This document shows positions 1 through 6,771 of a DNA stretch of 8,717 nt, in pieces. The stretch comes from Deltaproteobacteria bacterium (GTDB lineage: Bacteria; Desulfobacterota; DSM-4660; Desulfatiglandales; HGW-15), in NCBI GenBank assembly GCA_019308525.1, contig JAFDIC010000200.1, forward strand, positions 1-8,717, read 5' to 3'. The position numbers and the translations under genes are program-made. Below the pieces are notes generated by a model, which was not told the origin of the DNA, ran no database searches, and worked only from the letters and a program-made list of their open reading frames with translations. Each line of letters starts with the position of its first letter. The first letter of the stretch is position 1.

Positions 1-14
1 TGTATGGGTGCATT

Positions 15-48
15 GACAAGTCTTGGGGGGTTATGCAAAGGTCTTGTC
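15..48 (-). other. Stem-loop directly after the YfhO stop codon
   Basis: GACAAG (15-20) pairs with CTTGTC (43-48), and CTT (22-24) pairs with AAG (38-40) across a small asymmetric bulge, enclosing a G-rich loop. The stem begins next to the TGA at 49-51. No T tract follows it on the minus strand within the window, so it may be a Rho-dependent 3' end structure or a processing barrier rather than an intrinsic terminator. Confidence 0.3.
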
Positions 49-1509
49 TCACTCCTTCCTGTTCCTTAGCCTATGATGTACCAGGATCAACACAAAGAGA
101 AAAAATGTCAGGAGTGTTATTCCAATTCCAGCCTTTACTGTCCAGGGATCGAATACCAGTCGAACCCTGTGGCTGCCTTCACGTAACTGAATCACCCTGA
201 AAAGGTAGTTGCCTCTCAAGATGCCTCTTCTTCTATCGTCCACAAAGCACTTCCAGCCTGGATAGTAGATCTCGCTGAGAAACAAGAATCCGGGGAAGGA
301 AGATTCCACCCTGAGAACGATCTCGTCCGGGCCGTAAGACAAAATCCGGACATCGGACTTTGGTTGTGGCGCCTTGGGGAAGCTGAGGGCAATGGCGGGC
401 CTGAAATCTCCCTTTTCGAATAGTACGGTCCTGGATGGTTGAAATTCATCTTGGGTCATGTGGACAAGCATTTCCTCCTTTTCAAGGATTCTGTACTCAG
501 GCACCATGAAGGCCCTGGGCAGATAGGAGTCCCGCAGGGCATACCTCTTTTCAGCATGGAAAATCTCGTATTTGACATTCAAGAGATCCATCAATTTCTG
601 GTGTCTGGTCACCCCGAAATACAGGTTGACCCAGCCCTGGGGTAGTTTGTATTCAGAATAGACATTGATGTATTCATAATAACGGGTGGGGAAGAGGGCC
701 GTAAATCCTCCGACTGTCTGGAGACCAAGATACATTTCAAAATTGGATCCATAGGGCGACCTGTAGCTGCCCACCCTGTAAATCTCCTGGTCCTTTCCAA
801 GAGAGTTCCTGATGTCTTTCTTGATCCTTGAGATCAAAGCGTAGTATTTGTCGTTGTTTATGATGGCCCTGTTTAGGGTACAGGAAAGGTTGATTATCAA
901 CAGGGCGGAGAAAAGGACGGATGCAGGCTTGTTAGAGAGGAGCTTCTTCCTCGTAAGTATGATGAGAGAAAAGGAAAAAAATCCGAAGATGGCCAGGAGA
1001 TGGAACTGGCCTCCAATGATCTTTGAAGCCAACGCCATCTTCTCTGGAATAGCCTCCTTGAGAATGAACCATGAGAACAGGCTCAGGCTGACCGAATCAT
1101 CAAAGCGAAGGATGACATCAATGGCTACCATTGACACCAGCACAATGAGGAATGCCCACTCCCTCCAATCAAGGATACGAAGTCGCCTCTCCCTTGGAGA
1201 TAGAAGACCGTCAACCCCTTTCCCTGCCAGCAACCCCATGGAAAACGCCCAGAGTACGATGATCTTCGATGGGGCCCTGAATCGATCAAAACCGGGAATC
1301 AGGTATGCCAGCCTGTAGATCGGCGTATGTTTTCCCAGGGCCAGCACCAGCGCCACCACTGCCAACAGACCTGCAAAGATGATAATCCTCCGGTCGTTCG
1401 GGGTTTCGAGGCGGAGACAGAGAAGCAAGAACAGGGGGAGGACTCCTACGTAGAGGTTCTGCTGTGGGATGCTGAAAGGCACTCCGGTGACCCAGTAGCT
1501 ACCATCCAC
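49..1509 (-). CDS. YfhO family membrane protein, C-terminal part (frameshifted from 1446-2342)
   Basis: This is the larger, C-terminal part of a YfhO family protein, a multi-pass envelope protein regarded as a GT-C-like glycosyltransferase that uses a polyprenyl-phosphate sugar. The 486 residues counted from GTG at 1509 hold hydrophobic segments near 18-34, 41-59, 82-102, 118-136, 168-186 and 197-217. A large extracytoplasmic domain follows (about 218-455), then a last membrane helix near 461-478. Family-like motifs include FRAPSK (77-82) and YYPGWKCFVDD (415-425). The GTG is only the first possible start in this frame. The reading continues upstream as Ala-Asp-Tyr and joins the N-terminal part at 1518-1521, so this is very probably not a separate gene. 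The stop is TGA at 49-51. If the frame is restored, this is the last gene of the minus-strand operon. The family assignment is firm; the sugar and acceptor are unknown. Confidence 0.88.
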   Translation of the reverse strand: MDGSYWVTGVPFSIPQQNLYVGVLPLFLLLCLRLETPNDRRIIIFAGLLAVVALVLALGKHTPIYRLAYLIPGFDRFRAPSKIIVLWAFSMGLLAGKGVDGLLSPRERRLRILDWREWAFLIVLVSMVAIDVILRFDDSVSLSLFSWFILKEAIPEKMALASKIIGGQFHLLAIFGFFSFSLIILTRKKLLSNKPASVLFSALLIINLSCTLNRAIINNDKYYALISRIKKDIRNSLGKDQEIYRVGSYRSPYGSNFEMYLGLQTVGGFTALFPTRYYEYINVYSEYKLPQGWVNLYFGVTRHQKLMDLLNVKYEIFHAEKRYALRDSYLPRAFMVPEYRILEKEEMLVHMTQDEFQPSRTVLFEKGDFRPAIALSFPKAPQPKSDVRILSYGPDEIVLRVESSFPGFLFLSEIYYPGWKCFVDDRRRGILRGNYLFRVIQLREGSHRVRLVFDPWTVKAGIGITLLTFFLFVLILVHHRLRNRKE

Positions 1510-2342
1510 GTAATCAGCCCCTCTGGAGGATAGGAGGCCATGGTAACCATTTCGTAGTTGTCCAGCGCCTCCCTCACCGACTCGTTTATGAGCTCAAATG
1601 CAGGCAAAACTTGAATGGCGGCCAGGCCTGATCCGAATAGAAAGAGGCATAGGGGAACAATGATCAGGTTTTTCAGGGAGCGCCCGGACCTCTTGTAATA
1701 GACTCGATCACTTACAAGAAGAAAAAGCATGGCTGCCAGGAAGGTGTAAAAGGCGTCCTGCGGGGCACCTGCGAGGATCTGGATCCCCCACAATATCCCC
1801 CCTATGGATGCCCAGAGACAGGGGTTTTCCCCCCTCAGGGCTTTGTTCAGAGAAAAAAGGATGATGGGAAGCCAGGCATAACTCATAACAGGGCTCATAT
1901 GCCCCAGGTAGAGAAGCGCCATAACAAAACCGTTACAGGTAAATATGATTGCCGCTATGAAGCTCCCGGTCCTCCCTATGGCCAAGGATCTGGAGAGCAT
2001 ATACATGAATACTCCCGCTGCCAGGAGATGAAGAAACATGGTATAGCCATAGGCACGCGCGGGGTCGAGCAGCAGGAAGAGGAACCCCAGGGGATAGAAG
2101 ATTGTGGATTCAAAATGTGCCCAAAAGGGCATGCCTCCGAAAATGTAGGGGTTCCAGAGAGGAATTGAGTGGCGCTTGTGAATCTGGTCATACAGGAATT
2201 GCTTCATGGGCAGGTAGAAGTCAAGAAAGTCTTTTCCCGCAAGGAGATGATTCCCTATTATGATTGCCCTGAACAGGAACAGGCAGAACAACCCGAGGGA
2301 GATAATCGGGATGAGGTCTCTTCTGTATACTCCTCTACTCAA
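1446..2342 (-). CDS. YfhO family membrane protein, N-terminal part (frameshifted)
   Basis: This is the N-terminal part of the YfhO family protein. The first 275 residues match the family. There is a membrane helix near 10-30, then an extracytoplasmic loop with GKDFLDFYLP (36-45) and IPLWNPYIFGGMPF (60-73), a conserved signature that includes the acidic residues expected of a GT-C-type active loop. Further hydrophobic segments lie near 83-93, 98-117, 126-146, 150-166, 176-192, 196-211 and 225-248. After PPEG (272-275) the frame runs into 23 unrelated residues and stops at TAG 1446-1448, while the homologous sequence continues in the other frame. The start is TTG at 2342-2340: AGGA lies 5 nt upstream, no ATG is available nearby, and the preceding glycosyltransferase ends 19 nt away. 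It is either a real pseudogene or a one-base sequence error. Confidence 0.87.
   Translation of the reverse strand: MSRGVYRRDLIPIISLGLFCLFLFRAIIIGNHLLAGKDFLDFYLPMKQFLYDQIHKRHSIPLWNPYIFGGMPFWAHFESTIFYPLGFLFLLLDPARAYGYTMFLHLLAAGVFMYMLSRSLAIGRTGSFIAAIIFTCNGFVMALLYLGHMSPVMSYAWLPIILFSLNKALRGENPCLWASIGGILWGIQILAGAPQDAFYTFLAAMLFLLVSDRVYYKRSGRSLKNLIIVPLCLFLFGSGLAAIQVLPAFELINESVREALDNYEMVTMASYPPEGLITWMVATGSPECLSASHSRTST
1518..1521 (-). other. Frameshift point in a GGGG tract of the YfhO gene
   Basis: On the coding strand the N-terminal frame reads Pro-Pro-Glu-Gly up to this four-G run and then loses family similarity. The C-terminal frame becomes good YfhO sequence directly after it (Ala-Asp-Tyr-Val-Asp-Gly-Ser-Tyr-Trp). 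One additional G would join the two into an open reading frame of about 764 codons. A short homopolymer is a common site both for natural indels and for base-calling errors. I see no slippery heptamer or downstream structure that would argue for programmed frameshifting. Confidence 0.85.
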
Positions 2343-2361
2343 TGTATTCCTGCCGAAGAAA

Positions 2362-3120
2362 TTATGAAGGATCGGGGGTGCTGGAGTTTTTCGTGATCCT
2401 TGATTGGAAGAACTTTTCCCGTACTACCAGTTCCCACCAGAGGGAAGAAAGTTGTATGGCGGTCCTGAAAAGGCGCTTGAAATTGAAAAACTGGGACTTG
2501 CCATAGGCCCTGTGGAAGTGGTGGACGCCTACCTCCTGGAAAGTGAAGCCTGCGTCCTGGAATTTTTTCACCATCTCGAGACAAATGGTTCCCGATGTTG
2601 AATACAACTGGACTTTTTCAAAGACTTCCCGCCTGATCAACCTGAAATCGCAGTCCACGTCTCTAAGCTTGAATCCAAAAAGGATCCTGACAATGTGATG
2701 ATAGAGGCGGCCGATGACGATTCGGTGCAATGGGTCAGAGCGCGCTATCTTATACCCGTTGACCACGTCGGTGCCGGGTGAGACCGCACTGACAAGGTTG
2801 ACGAGCTCCCTTGGATCATACTGGGCATCCCCGTCCGTATAGAAGATCCAGGATTTGCAAGCTGCACTGAACCCGGTCCTCAGGGCGCTTCCATATCCCC
2901 TGTTGATCCCGTGGTCTATGACCCTGACCGCTGGATACAAACGTCCCAATTCCTCAAGTATCTCACGCGTGTAGTCCTTGCTGCCGTCATTAACCACAAT
3001 GACCTCGAAATCGTCAGTTACCTTGGGCAGAGTGATGAGTGCTGATAGGACCATGCTGGCAATGGTGCCTCCATCGTTAAAGGCCGGGAAGAAGGCGGTA
3101 ATGCTGTCAAGTTTCTCCAT
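2362..3120 (-). CDS. GT2 glycosyltransferase, polyprenyl-phosphate sugar synthase type
   Basis: This is a family 2 (GT-A fold) glycosyltransferase resembling dolichol-phosphate mannose synthase, which transfers a sugar from a nucleotide donor to a polyprenyl phosphate at the inner membrane face. With the 252-residue start used here, the motifs are FFPAFNDGGTI (10-20), VNDGSKD (43-49), INRGYGSALRTG (72-83), the metal-binding DGD (96-98) in YTDGDAQYDP, and DVDCDFRLIRR (154-164). No membrane helix follows the catalytic domain, unlike CsbB or ArnC. The start at ATG 3120 is chosen because GAGGTGG, a near-perfect ribosome binding site, lies 6 nt upstream. An in-frame ATG at 3144 would add eight residues and overlap the preceding stop by 4 nt, but has only a weak site. 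It lies just before the YfhO gene, a pairing that suggests lipid-linked sugar delivery. The sugar is not predictable. Confidence 0.93.
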   Translation of the reverse strand: MEKLDSITAFFPAFNDGGTIASMVLSALITLPKVTDDFEVIVVNDGSKDYTREILEELGRLYPAVRVIDHGINRGYGSALRTGFSAACKSWIFYTDGDAQYDPRELVNLVSAVSPGTDVVNGYKIARSDPLHRIVIGRLYHHIVRILFGFKLRDVDCDFRLIRREVFEKVQLYSTSGTICLEMVKKFQDAGFTFQEVGVHHFHRAYGKSQFFNFKRLFRTAIQLSSLWWELVVREKFFQSRITKNSSTPDPS

Positions 3121-3134
3121 GAAAAACCACCTCT
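3118..3134 (-). promoter_or_regulatory. Strong ribosome binding site deciding the GT2 start
   Basis: On the coding strand the sequence reads AAGAGGTGG, then TTTTTC, then ATG. GAGGTG is fully complementary to the CACCUC of the 16S anti-Shine-Dalgarno region, and the 6-nt spacing is ideal. It favours the ATG at 3120 over the ATG at 3144, which overlaps the upstream methyltransferase stop. Confidence 0.6.
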
Positions 3135-3140
3135 TGGATC

Positions 3141-3878
3141 TCATTTCTTGAGCTTTTCCCCCAGGCCGACCAGTGAGAGGCCGAATGGGAGGGAAATTTT
3201 TCGGACGACGATTGATTCCAGGCTGAGGCAGTAAAGGAACACTTGATCAAGAAGGCCAAGCCGAATGGTCAAGTCCGAGTGCTCTTGGACGGCGGTCCAG
3301 CGTTCCGACAACCGTTTCAGGGCGATGAGGGGAAACAAGAGAGTGTTAACATAGCTCATGAACTTGACATCCAGTCCGGATTGCTTAAGTTTGCATGACA
3401 GTTCCTTCAGGGTGTATCTGTGGCCTGTTGAGACCTTGAGATCGTGGATGCCCCTGAGCCAGTCAAAGGCCGGGACCCTGACAAACAGCTTGCCTCCGGG
3501 CACAAGAACCCTTGTGAATTCCTCCAGTGCCCGGCAGTCATCGACTCCTTCGAAATAGAGGACATCAAAGCAGGCCACCAGGTCGAAGGCCTCGTCCTCA
3601 AAGGGCAGGGCCATGAGGGAAGCCACAGAAAGGCAGTTTTCACCTCGCGCCCTGCAAAGACGGATTGCGCGTTCGGAAATATCGAAACCAAAAACCGTTC
3701 CGTAAGGTTTCAGGATTTCCATGCCCGCGCCTGTTCCACATCCCGCATCCAGGATTCGGATATTTTGACCCCCGGTGAAGTACTGACCAATGATCCCCTC
3801 TGTTATCCTGGCCATCCCCCTGTACCACCAGTGGGTATCCTGGGCACGGCACATAATATCGTATTCTCTGGGTTCCAT
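3141..3878 (-). CDS. Class I SAM-dependent methyltransferase (HWWYRG type)
   Basis: A 245-residue Rossmann-fold methyltransferase. The SAM-binding motif I is LDAGCGTG (43-50), the acidic ribose-binding residue is D66 in GFDIS, motif II is AFDLVACFDVLYF (97-109), and LVPGGKLFVRVPA (125-137) is the post-core strand. The N-terminal HWWYRG (16-21) and the later HDLKVSTGHRYTLKEL (145-160) are typical of methyltransferases found beside GT2 enzymes in glycan loci. The C-terminal 205-240 is hydrophobic and may associate with the membrane. The substrate is unknown; a sugar or lipid-linked glycan is inferred from context. The ATG at 3878 fits the usual family N-terminus, but the only strong Shine-Dalgarno sequence (AAGGAGGG at 3901-3908) lies 22 nt upstream, which is too far for normal use. 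Confidence 0.88.
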   Translation of the reverse strand: MEPREYDIMCRAQDTHWWYRGMARITEGIIGQYFTGGQNIRILDAGCGTGAGMEILKPYGTVFGFDISERAIRLCRARGENCLSVASLMALPFEDEAFDLVACFDVLYFEGVDDCRALEEFTRVLVPGGKLFVRVPAFDWLRGIHDLKVSTGHRYTLKELSCKLKQSGLDVKFMSYVNTLLFPLIALKRLSERWTAVQEHSDLTIRLGLLDQVFLYCLSLESIVVRKISLPFGLSLVGLGEKLKK

Positions 3879-3918
3879 GGAAGGCGCGGTATCCTGAAAT
3901 CCCTCCTTGTATCGGCCA

Positions 3919-4560
3919 CTACGCGGGTTTGGCCTGGCAGAGATAAATTATGTCGGAAAGAGGCAGCCCCCTGTGGGCAGGAATGATCTTATGAACTGCA
4001 AAGGAGAATTGCTCCAGCATGGTTGTCATGCTGCGGGATGAGCGGTAATGAAGGCTATTTAGTGGATTTAGACACCTGTCAATAGAATATGTGATCCAAA
4101 ACTTCCAAAAAGGGCTCCTGTCCACATCCAGAATTACAAGAATTCCTCCCAGCCTGAGGCAGGACCTGATCTTTCGCAGAATGACCCTTGCGTTCCGTTC
4201 GCTCAGGTGATGCATGACATCGGTCATCACAACGCCGTCATAGCTTTCAATCTGCATCGTGCCCACGTCACCAAGGGTGAAGGCTATGTTGTTGCGATCA
4301 GTGGTTGAGCGCATGGCCACGGATATCCTTTCCTTGTTCCGGTCCAGCCCGCGCACATGCCTCGAAGAAGACCTTAAGGAGAGGAGATTCGCCAGGATGC
4401 CGTACCCGCAACCGAAGTCAAGAATCTTGCCACTCCGGGGCACCAGGGCCTCGATTGTTTCGAAGGGACAGAGCCTCCACCTGGCGCGGAGATAGAGAGA
4501 CTCCCGGAAAGAAAAGGGTTCATACAATCTAAGGAGTTCGGATGGTATTGCAGGGAGCAT
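3919..4560 (-). CDS. Class I SAM-dependent methyltransferase
   Basis: A 213-residue methyltransferase, distinct from its downstream neighbour. SAM-binding motif I is KILDFGCGYG (45-54), the acidic residue is D73 in GLDRN, and DVMHHLS (114-120) is the motif II/active-site region. LGGILVILDVDRSPFWKF (138-155) then leads into a family-specific C-terminal helical part. It could methylate an amino-sugar nitrogen or a sugar hydroxyl; the sequence alone does not tell. The start is taken as ATG 4560, which leaves a 2-nt gap after the aminotransferase stop (TAAGCATG) and suggests termination-reinitiation. A TTG at 4581 would add seven residues but has no ribosome binding site. Its position directly after a sugar aminotransferase is compatible with N-methylation as in TylM1 or DesVI, but this is inference. 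Confidence 0.85.
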   Translation of the reverse strand: MLPAIPSELLRLYEPFSFRESLYLRARWRLCPFETIEALVPRSGKILDFGCGYGILANLLSLRSSSRHVRGLDRNKERISVAMRSTTDRNNIAFTLGDVGTMQIESYDGVVMTDVMHHLSERNARVILRKIRSCLRLGGILVILDVDRSPFWKFWITYSIDRCLNPLNSLHYRSSRSMTTMLEQFSFAVHKIIPAHRGLPLSDIIYLCQAKPA

Positions 4561-4562
4561 GC

Positions 4563-5675
4563 TTACCCGGAAGATTTGCAAAAGAATTTGCTGATCACAA
4601 CAGCAACATTTTCGACTCGGTCGATCCCCATTTCAGGATAGATCGGCAAAGAGACGATTCTCTTCGCGATGTTCTCCGTGACCTTCAAGTCAGGATGAGG
4701 AAAGCGGGTATAGGCCGGTTGTAAATGTACGGGCACGGGATAGTGTATGGCACACTGAATCCCGTTTTCGTTCAAAAAGGAAAGCAGCCTCTCCCGTGTT
4801 GATTCATCCTGGCAGGCAATCACGTACTGGTGGTATACGTGGGCAGTGCCCGGGGCTTCCCTGGGGAGGCTCAAAGGCAGGTCTCTCAAGGACCTATTGT
4901 AAGCCTTTGCCAGCTTGACGCGTTCCTGGTTGTTCTTGTCGAGATGTTTCAGTTTTACGCGGAGTATGGCCGCCTGGATTTCATCCAGCCTGGAATTGAA
5001 ACCCTCCGAAGTGCTGATCCTGTTCTCATCCCAGCCGTATTGCCTGAGGCGGAGGAGCCTTTCCCACAGTTCTTTGTCTCTCGTGAACACCGCCCCACCA
5101 TCACCGATGCAACCCAGGTTCTTGGTGGGATAAAAGCTGAACGCACCCGCATTTCCAAGAGCCCCGACCTTTTGCCCCTGGAGAGTCGCTCCGTGGGCCT
5201 GGGCGCAGTCCTCGACTAAGGATAGGCCGTATTTCCTGGCCAAAGCGAGCAGGGGCTCCAGGTCAGCAGGTTGTCCGTAGAGATGCACGGGGACAATAGC
5301 CCTCGTGCTCTTTGTTATTGTCTTTTCCACGTGCTCGGGATTGATGGTGTAGGTCTCCTCGCAGATGTCTACCATTACGGGATTGGCCCCGCACATCCGG
5401 ATGGCAGCTATTGTTGCTACCGCGGTATGGGAGACCGTTATGACTTCATCGCCAGGCCCAACCCCGCATGCCCTCAATGCGAGGAAGAGGGCCTCAGTGC
5501 CGTTGGCCACGCCCACACAGTAACCCCCTCCCATGTAGCGGGCAAATTCTCTTTCAAAGGCCTCTGTTTCTTGGCCAAGGATGTACCAGCCGCTGGACAG
5601 TACCCTGTCGATCGCCCTGTCTATCTCAGGCTTGAGTGTGACATAGTTGGCCAGCGGATCGTTCTGTCTTATCAT
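4563..5675 (-). CDS. DegT/DnrJ/EryC1/StrS family sugar aminotransferase
   Basis: A full-length (370 residues) PLP-dependent fold-type I transaminase that aminates a keto group on a nucleotide-activated deoxysugar. Visible motifs are NGTEALFLAL (58-67, phosphate binding), VEDCAQAHGA (154-163, with the pyridine-nitrogen-binding D156), SFYPTKNLGCIGDGGA (180-195, with K185 the Schiff-base lysine) and GFNSRLDEIQAA (225-236). The YPTKNLG-x2-GDGGA form resembles enzymes acting at C-3 of dTDP-3-keto sugars (QdtB, FdtB, DesV, TylB) more than C-4 enzymes such as ArnB or PseC, whose lysine motif differs. No 3,4-ketoisomerase is in the window to complete such a pathway, so the position of amination is unproven. 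Its ATG overlaps the preceding epimerase stop by 4 nt and lacks a clear ribosome binding site, so translation is probably coupled. Confidence 0.94.
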   Translation of the reverse strand: MIRQNDPLANYVTLKPEIDRAIDRVLSSGWYILGQETEAFEREFARYMGGGYCVGVANGTEALFLALRACGVGPGDEVITVSHTAVATIAAIRMCGANPVMVDICEETYTINPEHVEKTITKSTRAIVPVHLYGQPADLEPLLALARKYGLSLVEDCAQAHGATLQGQKVGALGNAGAFSFYPTKNLGCIGDGGAVFTRDKELWERLLRLRQYGWDENRISTSEGFNSRLDEIQAAILRVKLKHLDKNNQERVKLAKAYNRSLRDLPLSLPREAPGTAHVYHQYVIACQDESTRERLLSFLNENGIQCAIHYPVPVHLQPAYTRFPHPDLKVTENIAKRIVSLPIYPEMGIDRVENVAVVISKFFCKSSG

Positions 5676-6661
5676 ATGTAGTGGCTGAAGTTCTGGTAGA
5701 AATATTGAAGGGTCTTCTTTAAGCCCTGTTCCAGGGATATCTTGGGTTCCCAGTTGAGTGCCCCCTTTATCTTGCTGAAGTCACTGTAGTAGTCGCCTAT
5801 ATCAATAACCTTTCGTTCTTCAGGAAAGGGTATGATCCTGCACTTTCCCTTTCCATGGATTTTGACCATGAGTTCGGCAAGGTCCCTCAGGCTGATGTGT
5901 TGGTAACTGCCGAGGTTGTAGATTTCACTCGCGGTGACCTCTGAAAGTGCACACATGAGCATGGCTTCGATAACATCATCCACAAAGTTGAAATCTCTCA
6001 ATTGGCTGCCGTCTCCCCAGACTTCTATGGGTCTTTCCTCTATCAGGTTGCGAATCCAAATACCAAGGAACGTTTGCCTGGCATCTTTGATGCGCATCCT
6101 GGGGCCGTAAGTATTGGTCAATCTTAAAGCACAACTCTTGATATCATGGACCCTGCTGTAAAGGATATGGTACCATTCACCCGCCATCTTATTGATCCCG
6201 TTCACGTCGGTAGGATGAAGGATATGGCCTTCATCGACCGGCAGGAAATCGGGCCTCCCGTATATCTGCCTCGTGCTCGCGTACACGATTCTTATCCCTG
6301 GATTGTGCCTCCGGCAGGCCTCCAGGATGAAGAGCTGTGCCCGGCAGTTGATCTCCAGGTCCGTGTAAGGATCGTTCATTGAATCAATGTGGCTCGTCTG
6401 ACCCGCAAGGTTGAAGAGATAGTCCTTGTCTTTGACGAGGTAAGACATGCTGAACTCATCCCTGATGTCGGCGATATTCACCCTGATCTCTTCCTCGTAT
6501 CCCTTGATGTTGTAAAGGTTTCCGCCATACTCCGGTATGAGGCTGTCCACGACTGTTACGCGGGCTCCAAGCTCAGCGAGTCTCAGGGCCAGATTACTAC
6601 CCAAGAATCCTAGACCTCCCGTTATAAGCACTTTCTTGCCTCTAAAATCTTCATAATTCAT
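5672..6661 (-). CDS. Extended SDR: NAD-dependent epimerase/dehydratase family protein
   Basis: A 329-residue extended short-chain dehydrogenase/reductase of the nucleotide-sugar epimerase/dehydratase type. NAD binding is shown by TGGLGFLG (14-21), the acidic D39 ending strand 2, ADIRD (64-68) and NLAGQTSH (84-91). The active-site region has YASTRQIYG (127-135) and RLTNTYGPRMR (180-190). RDFNFVDDV (222-230) is the usual substrate-binding arm. The YxxxK motif expected before the AGE segment reads N-G-I-N-K (154-158), so K158 is present but Asn replaces the catalytic Tyr. I recall similar sequences sharing this feature but cannot verify that here. It heads the operon. Its ATG has AAAGGT placed 7 nt upstream, and the gene ends in an ATGA overlap with the aminotransferase. 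It probably supplies or modifies the NDP-sugar; the exact reaction is not assignable. Confidence 0.92.
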   Translation of the reverse strand: MNYEDFRGKKVLITGGLGFLGSNLALRLAELGARVTVVDSLIPEYGGNLYNIKGYEEEIRVNIADIRDEFSMSYLVKDKDYLFNLAGQTSHIDSMNDPYTDLEINCRAQLFILEACRRHNPGIRIVYASTRQIYGRPDFLPVDEGHILHPTDVNGINKMAGEWYHILYSRVHDIKSCALRLTNTYGPRMRIKDARQTFLGIWIRNLIEERPIEVWGDGSQLRDFNFVDDVIEAMLMCALSEVTASEIYNLGSYQHISLRDLAELMVKIHGKGKCRIIPFPEERKVIDIGDYYSDFSKIKGALNWEPKISLEQGLKKTLQYFYQNFSHYI

Positions 6662-6705
6662 GACTAAACCTTTGAAGCTGAATCTAACATCAGTTGTCTC
6701 CAGCC

Positions 6706-6734
6706 TTGAATAAAGAGTGGAAAGGGAATATAAT
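6706..6734 (+). promoter_or_regulatory. Sigma70-type promoter for the 6772-7455 gene
   Basis: A perfect -10 hexamer TATAAT (6729-6734) lies exactly 17 bp after TTGAAT (6706-6711), a 4/6 match to the -35 consensus. Transcription would begin near 6741, leaving a leader of about 30 nt that contains AAGGA upstream of the ATG at 6772. This is the best promoter match I can find in the window. Confidence 0.7.
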
Positions 6735-6756
6735 GGTGCACACCACAGAGGGTGAA
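6727..6756 (-). promoter_or_regulatory. Candidate promoter for the minus-strand glycan operon
   Basis: On the minus strand TTCACC (6756-6751, 4/6 to the -35 consensus) is followed after 18 bp by TATATT (6732-6727, 5/6 to the -10 consensus). The start would fall near 6720, giving a leader of about 58 nt before the epimerase ATG at 6661. Its -10 overlaps the -10 of the divergent plus-strand promoter, so the two could exclude each other. A weaker alternative, an extended -10 (TGTTAGATT) at 6681-6689, would leave almost no leader. Confidence 0.4.
6734..6745. promoter_or_regulatory. Short inverted repeat, possible operator between divergent promoters
   Basis: TGGTG-CA-CACCA is a perfect 5-bp inverted repeat with a 2-bp centre. 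It sits at the predicted start of the plus-strand transcript and inside the spacer of the candidate minus-strand promoter, where a bound regulator could affect both. At this length it could be chance, and no regulator gene is present in the window. Confidence 0.25.
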
Positions 6757-6771
6757 TAAGGAATTGTAGAC

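Noticed and set aside
848..1318. Plus-strand open frame of 156 codons
   Set aside because: It lies wholly antisense to the YfhO C-terminal part, has no ribosome binding site or recognisable motif, and has a composition typical of a reverse-strand shadow.
1510..1525. Programmed ribosomal frameshifting in the YfhO gene
   Set aside because: There is no slippery heptamer, stimulatory Shine-Dalgarno sequence or strong downstream structure, and YfhO proteins are normally made from a single frame.
3444..3986. Plus-strand open frame of 180 codons
   Set aside because: It is antisense to a clear methyltransferase and runs across an intergenic gap; the translated protein shows no domain-like pattern.
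5271..5681. Plus-strand open frame of 136 codons
   Set aside because: It is antisense to the aminotransferase, whose catalytic motifs are intact, and shows no protein-like hydrophobic or motif structure.
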